Shown here in pieces: positions 28,218-36,035 of a DNA stretch of 64,000 nt. The stretch is from assembly GCA_963727075.1 (NCBI GenBank), contig CAVSET010000006.1:1922001-1986000 (forward strand). The letters are read 5' to 3'. Each line of letters begins with the position of its first letter. Positions within the stretch are counted from its first letter, which is position 1. A program made the position numbers and the translations under genes. Under the pieces are notes generated by a model. The model made no database searches. It saw only the letters and a program-made list of their open reading frames with translations, and had not been told where the DNA came from. This DNA is from Bog-756 sp963727075 (GTDB lineage Bacteria; Actinomycetota; Acidimicrobiia; Acidimicrobiales; RAAP-2).

Positions 28218-28643
28218 TCAGGAGCGAGCTACCGGTACCTTGGTCGATGCCTGCTCCTTCTCCTTCGGCCAGGGAATCCGGACCTCGAGGATCCCATCCT
28301 TGTACTCAGCCTTCACCGCGTCCTTGTCCAGGCCACAAGGAAGAGCGATGTTCCGCGAGAACTGACCGTAGCGGAACTCGGAGCGGTATCGGTCCTTCCC
28401 CTTGTCCTCGGTGCGCTCCTCGCGCTTGGCCGAGATGTGGAGCATCCCTTCGGAGACCGACACGTCGACATCCTCGTCGGGATCGATACCAGGAACTTCC
28501 GCCCGGACCACCAGGTCCCCGTCTTCGTGGATCTCCTCGACTCGCAGCCATCCCTCCGGCTCCGTTCCGACATCGAACAGTCTTCTCCAGCTGTCGGGAA
28601 GATCGATACCGAACGGTTCCCATCTTGTCAGCTTGGTCGTCAT
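28218..28643 (-). CDS. Hsp20/alpha-crystallin small heat shock protein (HspX-like)
   Basis: Small heat shock chaperone of 141 aa. The alpha-crystallin domain (about 40-130) includes LVVRAEVPGIDPDEDVDVSV, ISAKREER and the C-terminal KDGILEVRIPWPKE with the classic GxLxxxxP-like segment. Family counterpart of HspX (Rv2031c), the hallmark of the DosR regulon. ATG 28643 is used; a TTG four codons upstream also opens the frame. No strong DosR box was found within 200 bp; see the palindrome at 28663 and weak candidates farther upstream. Confidence 0.92.
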   Translation of the reverse strand: MTTKLTRWEPFGIDLPDSWRRLFDVGTEPEGWLRVEEIHEDGDLVVRAEVPGIDPDEDVDVSVSEGMLHISAKREERTEDKGKDRYRSEFRYGQFSRNIALPCGLDKDAVKAEYKDGILEVRIPWPKEKEQASTKVPVARS

Positions 28644-28662
28644 CTGTTCGTCCAAACCTCAG

Positions 28663-28683
28663 GGAGTGCCCATCTGGCACTCC
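28663..28683. repeat. Perfect inverted repeat upstream of hsp20
   Basis: GGAGTGCC-CATCT-GGCACTCC, an 8-bp perfect inverted repeat with a 5-nt loop, ending 19 bp before the hsp20 start. It could be a repressor operator or a 5'-UTR hairpin (thermosensor-like control is conceivable); no terminator U-tract. Confidence 0.5.
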
Positions 28684-29021
28684 TTCCATCCTTTGCTCCC
28701 ACACCTCGTTTCGGCCAGGGCCAGCCACGGTCCCCGATCCCCACCACTGGGACTCGTTCGATTTCGTTGCAACTTCAGATCGCTGTCGGCCTCGAGAGTG
28801 CTCACGGCAGACCTCTTCTACCTTTGCCGTGATCAGGCCACTCGAGGTCCACAATCACGGATCTGCGCCCCCAACGCTCCCCCATCCCCCGAGTCCAGAG
28901 CCACCTTTCGACTTCCTGCCCCATCTACCTTTGCGGGCACTCGGTCCCCCCGCTAGAGGCGAAGGTCTCAAGAAAGGAGATGCTCGACAGTGACCGCCCG
29001 GAATGGGAGTCCGAGAGCTAT
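28684..29021. other. Intergenic region upstream of hsp20
   Basis: No ORF here has a good ribosome site and protein-like sequence. Possible regulatory fragments are a degenerate box on the minus strand at 28969-28952 (GAGACCTTCGCCTCTAGC with AAAGGT 19 nt later) and GGGAC with an over-long spacer to CCCT at 28734-28717. Neither is convincing alone. Confidence 0.4.
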
Positions 29022-29297
29022 TCAGTCACCTCCGGTTTCGACGAATGCCTCCCACCCAGCCCTCACTCCACGCTCTCCGGGTCGTGCCTGCCCGGACTGG
29101 TTCTCATCGGCCGATCCATGGATGACCGGCTGGTCCCCCTCATCGACCGGTTCGAGCGGACCGATGTAGGGGCGGTTCGGGGGTGGGTCTTCCGACTCCA
29201 CTCCGTGGTCGCAGACGATCCGGGTGGGAGTCCCGTCCGAGAACCAGCGTTCGTCGTGCACTCCATAGGGATCTCTGTACCAACCCTCCGCCTTCAT
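29022..29297 (-). CDS. Small DUF2510-like protein, 91 aa
   Basis: Begins MKAEGWYRDPYGVHDERWFSDG, the aromatic-rich GWYxDP...RWFSDG pattern characteristic of DUF2510-type segments in actinobacterial proteins. The rest is acidic and proline-rich and looks disordered. The ATG at 29297 is behind a textbook AAAGGAGG site. No hydrophobic segment is visible. Function is unknown; no clear box upstream. The plus-strand ORF over the same region is rejected as a shadow. Confidence 0.72.
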   Translation of the reverse strand: MKAEGWYRDPYGVHDERWFSDGTPTRIVCDHGVESEDPPPNRPYIGPLEPVDEGDQPVIHGSADENQSGQARPGERGVRAGWEAFVETGGD

Positions 29298-29533
29298 TCC
29301 GTCCTCCTTTGAGGATCGAGCACTGGCCCAATCCGACCATTTGGGGGGCCATGAACCATGGTGCACCTGGTGAGCTCGATCCGTCCAGAGCCGTCTGTCA
29401 CTTTCGTGTCTCGGCAACACGTCCCGGCCGCACCGGAGGGTCGGAATTCCTATGGTGCTGCCGACACTTCCCCTGGCAGTCAAGATCTGTGATCGCGACG
29501 TGCAAGTCGTTTGCATTCATGAGCGGCCTCACA
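29298..29533. other. Intergenic region, nothing recognised
   Basis: Between two minus-strand genes. No supported ORF, repeat or DosR box seen. Confidence 0.4.
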
Positions 29534-29986
29534 TCATTGGGGCTGGGAGCTGCCCCTGAACCGATGGAGGGCCCGTCGGACCTCCTCGACGAACCGGCTC
29601 GGCCCCACCACCGACTCGCCCGGCATCGGCCTTTCCCAGCTCAGTTCCACATTGAGGAGGACATCGTGCTGAAGGTCTTCGACACTGCAGCCGGTACGGT
29701 CGGCCACCATGATCAATTCTTGAGCCAACAGGGCCACCGCCCCGAGCCAGACGGCATTGAGGTGACCGCGGAACCGGCCCCGCGACCCTCCAGATGCGTG
29801 TCCCGCCACCACGTCTGTGGGGGCGTGGGCCAGCACGCTTAGCCAGGCCCAGTCAGGGACCGGAAGCCCCCGGTGTTGGAGGACGGATGGCAGTTCTCCG
29901 ACCAGGAAACTCTCGCACTCCCCCACCAGCTGCCGAGCTTGCGACTTGAGGCGGTGATCCCTTCCCCTCTCCAACGGCGACCGCAT
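29534..29986 (-). CDS. Hypothetical protein, 150 aa, behind DosR box P
   Basis: Starts MRSPLERGRDHRLKSQARQL; mainly helical, with PDWAWLSVLAHAPTDVVAG in the middle and a C-terminal helix RFVEEVRRALHRFRG. The ATG at 29986 has AAAGGAG seven bases upstream; the longer in-frame ORF upstream crosses box P and is rejected. I recognise no family. Its promoter is back-to-back with that of the erythromycin-esterase-like operon. Confidence 0.72.
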   Translation of the reverse strand: MRSPLERGRDHRLKSQARQLVGECESFLVGELPSVLQHRGLPVPDWAWLSVLAHAPTDVVAGHASGGSRGRFRGHLNAVWLGAVALLAQELIMVADRTGCSVEDLQHDVLLNVELSWERPMPGESVVGPSRFVEEVRRALHRFRGSSQPQ

Positions 29987-30045
29987 CGGGCAACTCCTTT
30001 GGTGAACCGCAACTCTTGGCATTTTCCGACAGGTCGGCGGCACCC

Positions 30046-30063
30046 GGAAGTGCCAAAGGTCCC
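30046..30063 (-). promoter_or_regulatory. DosR-type box P with -10 element
   Basis: Minus strand GGGACCTTTGGCACTTCC; GAAAAT follows exactly 19 nt later (30026-30021). Leader of about 27 nt to the 150-aa gene at 29986. Confidence 0.78.
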
Positions 30064-30139
30064 AAAGCCCCAGCCGCACTGCATCGGCCCGTGACAGCCT
30101 CCGGGGTGACACCCGAGGCTCGCCCCGGCGCCCCAAGGT

Positions 30140-30157
30140 GGGACTTCCGGCCCTAGT
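30140..30157 (+). promoter_or_regulatory. DosR-type box Q
   Basis: GGGACTTCCGGCCCTAGT; GAGGTT lies 19 nt downstream (30177-30182), overlapping the ribosome-site region of the esterase-like gene at 30189. Box-to-start distance is 31 nt, as in the leaderless group, but here a GGAGGAGG site is also present. Divergent from box P, centres about 94 bp apart. Confidence 0.85.
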
Positions 30158-30188
30158 GCCTGGCCACGCGGAGGAGGAGGTTGGATAC

Positions 30189-31535
30189 ATGAGGTCCGGG
30201 TTGTTGACTGACAAGTCGGTCGAGGCGGTGGTCCGGGCGGCCCGACCGGTGACCGGTGTGTCCGAGGACTACGACTCGCTGCTCCATGTCATCGGCGACC
30301 GGCGCTTCGTCCTCATCGGAGAAGCGTCTCACGGTACCCATGAGTTCTACCGCGAGCGGGCGCGCATCACTCGGCGACTGATCGACGAGCTCGGATTCAC
30401 GGTTGTAGCGGTCGAGGGGGACTGGCCAGACGCCTACCGGGTCAATCGATACGTCATGGGCATGTCTGCCGATGCCGATGCAGAAACGGCGCTCAGGGGC
30501 TTCCGCCGCTTCCCCACGTGGATGTGGCGGAACAGGGATGTTCTGGGCTTCGTCCAGTGGATGCGGGCTCGCAACGACGCTTTGACCCATCCCGCCGCCA
30601 AGGTCAGATTCTACGGACTGGACCTCTACAGCCTGCGCACCTCGATCGAGGCCGTCATCGGCTATCTCGATCAGGTCGACCCGTCCGAGGCTCAGGAGGC
30701 ACGACGGCGCTACTCGTGTTTCGACCACGTCGGTGCCGAGGGACAAGCCTATGGGCATGCGGTTGTCTTCCAAGGAGCCGCGCCCTGCGAGAACGAGGTT
30801 GTGGCCCAGCTGATTGAGCTGCGACGACGAGCGGAGGCGTACCTCCGACGGGACGGTTGGATGGCTGAGGACGAGCAGTTCTACGCCGAGCAGAATGCCC
30901 GGCTCGTCCGCGATGCCGAGGAGTACTACCACCAGATGTACCGGGCCGAGGTGTCCTCGTGGAACCTCCGTGACCAACACATGTCCGGGACACTCGCCGC
31001 ACTCACCGAGCACCTCGATCGTCAATCGCCGAATACCAAGGTCGTGGTGTGGGAGCACAATTCCCACGTGGGTGATGCCCGGGCCACAGCCATGGGGCTC
31101 AGGGGCGAGCTCAACGTCGGCCAACTGGCCCGGCAACGATATGGAGGCGAGGCATCACTCATCGGATTCACCACCTATTCCGGTCGGGTGACCGCGGCCT
31201 CCGATTGGGGAGCGCCGGTCGAGCGCAAGCGGGTCCGTCCCGCTCGTCCCGAGAGCCACGAAGCCTTGCTGCACTCCGTCGGACTTCCCCAGTACTGGCT
31301 GTCCACGGCAGACCCAACTGTGCACGACGTGCTGAGCCAACCCCGTCTCGAGCGGGCGATCGGGGTGATCTACCGGCCGGAGAGCGAGCTCCAAAGTCAC
31401 TACTTCGAGGCTCAGCTGGCCCAGCAGTTCGATGTCGTCATCCACATGGACCACACCCGAGCCCTCGAGCCGCTCGAGCGGACCCCATTGTGGGATCGAG
31501 GAGAACCGGCCGAGACGTTCCCAACGGGGTTGTGA
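30189..31535 (+). CDS. Erythromycin-esterase-like protein (as in the C-terminal part of Rv2030c)
   Basis: EreA/EreB-superfamily protein of 448 aa. The catalytic region LIGEASHGTHEFYRERARI has the conserved Glu and His residues, and VVVWEHNSHVGDARAT is a second signature. In M. tuberculosis this domain is fused to a phosphoribosyltransferase in Rv2030c, next to hspX, in the DosR regulon. Here it is separate and a phosphoribosyltransferase fused to another hydrolase follows. The ATG at 30189 is behind GGAGGAGG. A true macrolide substrate is doubtful; the physiological reaction is unknown. Confidence 0.9.
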   Translation: MRSGLLTDKSVEAVVRAARPVTGVSEDYDSLLHVIGDRRFVLIGEASHGTHEFYRERARITRRLIDELGFTVVAVEGDWPDAYRVNRYVMGMSADADAETALRGFRRFPTWMWRNRDVLGFVQWMRARNDALTHPAAKVRFYGLDLYSLRTSIEAVIGYLDQVDPSEAQEARRRYSCFDHVGAEGQAYGHAVVFQGAAPCENEVVAQLIELRRRAEAYLRRDGWMAEDEQFYAEQNARLVRDAEEYYHQMYRAEVSSWNLRDQHMSGTLAALTEHLDRQSPNTKVVVWEHNSHVGDARATAMGLRGELNVGQLARQRYGGEASLIGFTTYSGRVTAASDWGAPVERKRVRPARPESHEALLHSVGLPQYWLSTADPTVHDVLSQPRLERAIGVIYRPESELQSHYFEAQLAQQFDVVIHMDHTRALEPLERTPLWDRGEPAETFPTGL

Positions 31536-31570
31536 AATGACCGCGCTCGAACTACCTGGGAGCCCAGCAC

Positions 31571-32908
31571 GTGTTCACCGACCGGCACGACGCCGGCCGG
31601 CGATTGGCCAGGTTGCTCACGCCATTCCGGAGTGAACAACCGGTGGTACTGGCCCTTCCCCGTGGTGGCGTGCCGGTCGCGGCTGAAGTGGCGGCGGCCC
31701 TTGGCGCGCCTCTTGACGTCATCGTCGTGCGCAAGCTGGGCTTGCCCTTCCAACCTGAGCTCGGTTTCGGAGCGATCGGGGAGGGCGGCGCCCGCCTGCT
31801 CGACTCCGGCCTGATCCGTACGGTCGGGCTGACCCAGCAGGATGTGGCCCGGGTCGAGGCGGAAGAACGGCAGGAGCTGAGCCGCCGGGTCGATCGCTAC
31901 CGAGCCGGGCGACCGCCCATTCCCATCGAGGGACGCACGGTGATCATCGTCGACGACGGGTTGGCTACCGGTGCTACGGCGCGGACAGCAGTGGAAATTG
32001 CTCAGACCCGAGGGGCGCGTCGCATCATTGTGGCCGTGCCGGTGGCGTCCGTGCAGGCGACGGAGGACCTGGAGGCCGATGCGGACGAGGTGGTGAGCCT
32101 GCTCACCCCCCCTCGCTTTGTGGCCGTCGGGCTGTGGTACCGGGACTTCCAGCAGACGACTGACGACGAGGTTGCGTCGTTGCTCCGCCGGAGCGTGGGT
32201 GAGCCGATCCACTCGGCCCCCCGACAAGACGTGGAACGAGAGGTGACCATCTCGATCGACGGCGCCGACTTGGCGGGTGACCTCCACGTTCCACCTGCCG
32301 CCCAGGGGTTGGTGATCTTCGCTCATGGAAGCGGGAGCAGCCGACACAGCCCTCGTAACCAGTTGGTGGCCCGGTCCCTCCACGAGCAGGGCCTCGGGAC
32401 ACTTCTGCTCGATCTCCTGACTCCTGCTGAGAGCGCCTACCGCCAGAACGTCTTCGACATCGAACTGCTGGGAGGCCGGCTTCTCGGAGCAGGCGAATGG
32501 GTGTGCGAGCAGGCTGACATCGGTATGCTGCCCCGCGGCTACTTCGGCGCCAGCACGGGTGCGGGGGCTGCGCTGTGGGCCGCCGGCACACCGGGGAGCA
32601 CCATACGGTCCGTGGTGTCTCGTGGGGGGCGGCCCGACCTGGCCGGCATCCGGCTCGCCGATGTGCGTTGCCCCACCCTTCTCGTGGTCGGAGGCGCAGA
32701 TCGCGATGTGCTCGAGCTCAATCGGGCCGCAGCCTCCCATCTGCGTTGTCGGCATCAGCTGGCTGTGGTGCCCGGGGCAACCCATCTGTTCGAAGAGCCC
32801 GGCGCGCTGGCGGTGGTCGCCCGCCTAGCCGGCGAGTGGTTCGCCAAGTACCTCCCGGTCCCAGGGACGCCATCGTTGAGGCAGACCGATGACGGGCATG
32901 GACGATGA
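31571..32908 (+). CDS. Phosphoribosyltransferase - dienelactone hydrolase-like fusion (Rv0571c-like)
   Basis: Fusion of 445 aa. The N-terminal PRTase domain (about 1-215) has the PRPP loop VIIVDDGLATGATA and the start FTDRHDAGRRLARLL. The C-terminal alpha/beta-hydrolase of dienelactone-hydrolase type has FAHGSGSSRHSPRNQ, GYFGASTGAGAALWA (nucleophile region) and GATHLFEEPG (catalytic His). Same architecture as Rv0571c of the DosR regulon. GTG 31571 lies 35 bp after the esterase-like gene and the 3' end overlaps the Nudix gene, so the three genes form an operon behind box Q. Substrates are unknown. Confidence 0.9.
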   Translation: MFTDRHDAGRRLARLLTPFRSEQPVVLALPRGGVPVAAEVAAALGAPLDVIVVRKLGLPFQPELGFGAIGEGGARLLDSGLIRTVGLTQQDVARVEAEERQELSRRVDRYRAGRPPIPIEGRTVIIVDDGLATGATARTAVEIAQTRGARRIIVAVPVASVQATEDLEADADEVVSLLTPPRFVAVGLWYRDFQQTTDDEVASLLRRSVGEPIHSAPRQDVEREVTISIDGADLAGDLHVPPAAQGLVIFAHGSGSSRHSPRNQLVARSLHEQGLGTLLLDLLTPAESAYRQNVFDIELLGGRLLGAGEWVCEQADIGMLPRGYFGASTGAGAALWAAGTPGSTIRSVVSRGGRPDLAGIRLADVRCPTLLVVGGADRDVLELNRAAASHLRCRHQLAVVPGATHLFEEPGALAVVARLAGEWFAKYLPVPGTPSLRQTDDGHGR

Positions 32909-33401
32909 GCTCCGGGCATCGGCGATCGTAGGAATCATCGATGCCGCTGGTCCGTGCGTTCTCATGCTTCGTCGATTCGACAGCGATCGTGACTTTCCCT
33001 CGCACTGGTGCTTTCCCGGAGGTCAGGTCCATCCTGGAGAGACGACCCATGATGCGGCGGTGCGCGAGGCGCTCGAAGAGACGGGACTCAGCGTTGGGAC
33101 ATTGGAGTTCCTGGGACAAGACCGATCCATCGGCGCGGCCGGTCACGCCTACCTGATCGACTGCTTTCTCACGGAATCGTGGACCGGATCCATGATCCCA
33201 TTCCCGTCCGTCGAACACGCCGCTGCGACATGGGTACCAATCGAGGTCCTGGCCAGCTTGGCACCTGTCGCCCGTACCACCCGCTGGGTAGCCACGACCA
33301 TCCGGTCGCGTTTTCCGGCACCGAATCGGACTGACCGGTCGGAAGCTCTGGGTGGGACCGTCCCGGCCGAAGGATATGCCGGTTGGGACTTTCGTCCCTA
33401 G
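32889..33401 (+). CDS. Nudix hydrolase
   Basis: Nudix protein of 170 aa with a complete Nudix box GGQVHPGETTHDAAVREALEETGL (the two halves agree with GX5EX7REUXEEXGU), so it should hydrolyse a nucleoside diphosphate linked to another moiety using Mg2+. ATG 32889 overlaps the preceding gene by 20 bp, indicating coupling. Its last codons and TAG stop lie inside DosR box R, which serves the next gene. The substrate is not predictable; housecleaning of oxidised nucleotides or NDP-sugars is plausible. Confidence 0.9.
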   Translation: MTGMDDELRASAIVGIIDAAGPCVLMLRRFDSDRDFPSHWCFPGGQVHPGETTHDAAVREALEETGLSVGTLEFLGQDRSIGAAGHAYLIDCFLTESWTGSMIPFPSVEHAAATWVPIEVLASLAPVARTTRWVATTIRSRFPAPNRTDRSEALGGTVPAEGYAGWDFRP

Positions 33402-33402
33402 T
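33385..33402 (+). promoter_or_regulatory. DosR-type box R, overlapping the nudix stop codon
   Basis: GGGACTTTCGTCCCTAGT, almost a perfect palindrome (GGGAC...GTCCC). The nudix stop codon TAG (33399-33401) is part of the box. The hexamer at the usual spacing (TTCACT) is poor. The nearest downstream gene start is 33527. Confidence 0.75.
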
Positions 33403-33526
33403 GGCACAAGGTTCGTCGTGATTCACTCGATGATGCAGTGGTCTATACGAGAGCGGATGCAGGGTCGCCTGGCGGTGGGCCAGCTGTGAGCAAGACCGAT
33501 CGGAGCTGACTCCGCAATGTCCATGT

Positions 33527-33853
33527 ATGCCGAATTCCCTCGGACTCGCTCTGGACAGAGCGGCCGTCTCCGCTCCCACGACGGGCGAGGCGTTGAGCAA
33601 GCTGATCCAATGTCGCGGTCGATTGGACGGTGTTTCTCATGAGGATGGCGGAACCGCGGCCGCTCTGGCTGACGAGTTGAGCTACGACGTCGCCCTCATC
33701 ACGCTGGCACGATTGGTGGGCATCGGAGTAGACGTCCAGGCTTTCAGCCAACCCCTGGTCGAGCGGCCGCGCGTCGAACAAGCGATAGCGAACAGCGGGA
33801 TCGAGTTGGACCCCGCAGACCCTCCGTCTCCTGACAGCCCAGGTACTGGGTGA
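33527..33853 (+). CDS. Hypothetical protein, 108 aa
   Basis: Frame with protein-like composition: GLALDRAAVSAPTTGEALSK, then ADELSYDVALITLARLVGIG and VERPRVEQAIANSGIELD. The start is uncertain: ATG 33527 lacks a good ribosome site. No family recognised. Between box R and box S, so probably its own transcription unit. The antisense ORF over the same stretch looks worse. Confidence 0.55.
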   Translation: MPNSLGLALDRAAVSAPTTGEALSKLIQCRGRLDGVSHEDGGTAAALADELSYDVALITLARLVGIGVDVQAFSQPLVERPRVEQAIANSGIELDPADPPSPDSPGTG

Positions 33854-33864
33854 CCTCGACAAAT

Positions 33865-33882
33865 GGGACCTAAGACCCTGTC
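33865..33882 (+). promoter_or_regulatory. DosR-type box S with -10 element
   Basis: GGGACCTAAGACCCTGTC, close to the mycobacterial consensus core GGGACTWWAGTCCC. GACGCT follows after 19 nt (33902-33907), so transcription should start near 33914, with a leader of about 50 nt before ATG 33965. Confidence 0.83.
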
Positions 33883-33964
33883 AATCGAATTGTCAGCCTG
33901 CGACGCTGTGAAGAGAATCTACGACAGCCCGACAAGTCACCGATTGGCCGATTGGAGCAGGTCT

Positions 33965-34480
33965 ATGCACGATGGCTGCACTGATATCCCAACAGATGGC
34001 TCGCTCGCGCCGCCGGTCGGCGCCAGCCCTTGGGAGCGCGATCTATTCGATCACCTGACTGAGCACGTCATCCAGGAGCGGGGACTTCTGGAGGAGTATG
34101 CGAATGCGGTAAGGGACAGCGAGTCCGAGGCGCTGGCCTATCTGATCAACCTGCTCATCGAAGACGAGCGCCGCCATCACCACCTCTTCAGGCAGCTTGC
34201 TCTATCGCTGAAATCGAGCGCGGAGCTGACCGCTGAGAGCCCGGAAATACCCAGATTGGACTTCGACCGCGAGAACAGGGTGGCGGTCTTGGAGGTGACG
34301 AAGCGCTTCTTGGAGCGCGAGGAAGAAGACATGCGCGAATTGAATCAGCTCCGCAAGGAACTGAGGGTGGTCCAGGACACCACGCTCTGGGATCTACTCG
34401 TGGATCTCATGGAACGCGACACGGACAAGCACCTCGCCATTCTTCGCTTTGTCCAGAATCATGCCGAGCGCGCCATCTAG
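33965..34480 (+). CDS. Ferritin-like helical protein, 171 aa
   Basis: Four-helix-bundle protein with metal-ligand-like residues: HVIQERGLLEEYANAV, LLIEDERRHHHLFRQL (an ExxH-type pair), FLEREEEDMRELNQLRK and LMERDTDKHLAILRFV. This spacing suggests a diiron or other ferritin-like site, perhaps for iron or oxygen handling. The frame is open from an ATG at 33863, but that codon is at box S, upstream of the predicted transcript, so ATG 33965 behind GGAGCAGG is the real start. Exact function is unknown. Confidence 0.8.
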   Translation: MHDGCTDIPTDGSLAPPVGASPWERDLFDHLTEHVIQERGLLEEYANAVRDSESEALAYLINLLIEDERRHHHLFRQLALSLKSSAELTAESPEIPRLDFDRENRVAVLEVTKRFLEREEEDMRELNQLRKELRVVQDTTLWDLLVDLMERDTDKHLAILRFVQNHAERAI

Positions 34481-34494
34481 TTGGCTCGGCCGTA

Positions 34495-34512
34495 GGGACT
34501 TTCGGCACTACC
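34495..34512 (+). promoter_or_regulatory. DosR-type box T with -10 element
   Basis: GGGACTTTCGGCACTACC; CAGGCT follows 19 nt later (34532-34537) and six bases after it is the ATG at 34544. The same hexamer and spacing as at box D; leaderless layout. Confidence 0.87.
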
Positions 34513-34543
34513 GGATCCCTCCCGATGGCGTCAGGCTGGGACG

Positions 34544-35401
34544 ATGAGCTGGATTCTGATCGCTGTCCTCGTTGTCGTCGTCGTCCTCCTTGGACTGGCG
34601 CTGGCGGTGAGGATCGTCAAGCAGTACGAACGTGGCGTTCTCTTCCGGCTGGGCCGGGTGGTGGGTACACGCGACCCGGGCCTAAGACTGATCATCCCGG
34701 TTATCGATCACCTGCGCCGGGTGTCATTGCGGATCGTGACCATGCCGATCCAATCCCAGGGCATCATCACCCGGGACAATGTCAGCGTGGACGTGTCAGC
34801 CGTGGCCTATTTCCGTGTTGTCGACGCCGAGAAGTCGGTGGTCGCCATCGAAAGCGTCGATGTGGCCATCAACCAAATCGCCCAGACCACTCTCCGGAAG
34901 GTTGTCGGTCAGCACTCCCTTGACGAGACCCTGTCCGAAACCGACCGGATCAACCTCGATATTCGCGAGATCCTCGATCGGACAACGACGGACTGGGGTG
35001 TGGAGGTGACCCTGGTCGAGTTGAAGGACATTCAACTACCGGACACCATGAAGCGGGCGATGGCTCGTCAGGCTGAGGCCGAGCGGGAGAAGAGGGCCAA
35101 GATCATCAACGCCGAGGGAGAGTCACTGGCGGCGGCCTCGCTCGGTGAGGCGTCAGACACCATGATGGCCCATCCTTTGGCGTTGCAGCTCCGCAACCTG
35201 CAGACGTTGGTCGAGATCGCCGTTGACAAGAACAGTACGGTCGTGTTCCCGGCTCCCCTGATGAGCACGATCGCAGAGCTCGGGTCCTTCCTCGCCCAGG
35301 AGACGGCGGCGGCACAAGCGCCGGCTCCGGCGACCACTGCCGTGCCCCCCCTACGGGCCACGGCAGGCGACGCCGCGCTTCGACCTGTGCCGCCCACCTA
35401 A
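34544..35401 (+). CDS. SPFH/stomatin-like membrane protein (slipin)
   Basis: Band-7 family protein of 285 aa: one N-terminal transmembrane segment (about 3-24), then the SPFH domain with QYERGVLFRLGRVVG, PGLRLIIPVID and SVDVSAVAYFRVVD, a coiled coil around ARQAEAEREKRAKIINAEGE, and an alanine/proline-rich tail. Slipins form membrane-associated oligomers and often partner NfeD proteases, but no nfeD is adjacent. The ATG has no clear ribosome site and coincides with the start predicted from box T. Membrane maintenance under energy stress is an inference. Confidence 0.92.
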   Translation: MSWILIAVLVVVVVLLGLALAVRIVKQYERGVLFRLGRVVGTRDPGLRLIIPVIDHLRRVSLRIVTMPIQSQGIITRDNVSVDVSAVAYFRVVDAEKSVVAIESVDVAINQIAQTTLRKVVGQHSLDETLSETDRINLDIREILDRTTTDWGVEVTLVELKDIQLPDTMKRAMARQAEAEREKRAKIINAEGESLAAASLGEASDTMMAHPLALQLRNLQTLVEIAVDKNSTVVFPAPLMSTIAELGSFLAQETAAAQAPAPATTAVPPLRATAGDAALRPVPPT

Positions 35402-35446
35402 GTGGTTCCCCCGCCCTTGGCAATTGGGACCCGGGCCTACCAGTAG

Positions 35447-35464
35447 GGGACTTTCGGCCCTGTC
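35447..35464 (+). promoter_or_regulatory. DosR-type box U with -10 element
   Basis: GGGACTTTCGGCCCTGTC; CACACT begins 19 nt on (35484-35489). A short-spaced half-site, GGGACCCGGGCCTA (35426-35439), lies two helical turns upstream and may bind a second dimer weakly. Upstream of the CBS-mutase-carboxylase run. Confidence 0.87.
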
Positions 35465-35563
35465 ATCAGGGCGGTCCGGGAGACACACTGGTCTTGGAAA
35501 TCGTGGTGCGCTGAGGAGTCTTTGTCCAAAGTGTCATCAGACAAGTCGATAGGAGGACCCACG

Positions 35564-35962
35564 ATGCCCTCATATCTGCAGGACAAGGTCGAGAGTCTCA
35601 AGCCCCGGGAGCCGGTGTTCGTGAATCTGGACGACACATTGCGGACGGTCGGGCACACCATGTGGGTCGAGAACGTCGGCGCGCTGGTGGTGGGTGACGA
35701 GCGTCGACCCCTTGGTGTCATCTCGGAACGCGATCTGGTGTTCCAGATCGCGCAGGGGTTCGATCTCGACGCTCGCACCGCGGGAGAGGCAATGACCACT
35801 CACCTCGTTGCGGCCCAGACCGGGGATACCCTCGACTACGCCGCGTACCAGATGCTCGACGGTGCCATCCGCCACCTGCCGGTGATGGACAGTGACGGTC
35901 GCGTAGTCGGAATGGTGTCCGTTCGTGATCTTCTGCGACCGTTCCTGTCGAGCAGGTCATGA
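35564..35962 (+). CDS. CBS-pair protein (Hrp1-like)
   Basis: Two CBS motifs in 132 aa: LGVISERDLVFQIAQG at the end of the first and GMVSVRDLLRPFLS at the end of the second. Same class as Rv2626c/Hrp1 and as the protein at 15362-15808. ATG 35564 follows AGGAGG; a 14-codon upstream extension is rejected. It lies 73 bp before the methylmalonyl-CoA mutase gene and could be cotranscribed with it. Nucleotide-sensing role inferred from the family. Confidence 0.9.
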   Translation: MPSYLQDKVESLKPREPVFVNLDDTLRTVGHTMWVENVGALVVGDERRPLGVISERDLVFQIAQGFDLDARTAGEAMTTHLVAAQTGDTLDYAAYQMLDGAIRHLPVMDSDGRVVGMVSVRDLLRPFLSSRS

Positions 35963-36035
35963 CGGCCGTGAGGATCGAACTCTGCTCCGACCGACCGTGG
36001 TCGGATCGATCGATGACCAAAGGCGCGAGGACCGC

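Noticed and set aside
28980..29312. Plus-strand ORF MLDSDRPEWESE... with AAAGGAG at its start
   Set aside because: The ribosome-like sequence abuts the ATG; the minus strand carries the DUF2510-like gene with a properly spaced site.
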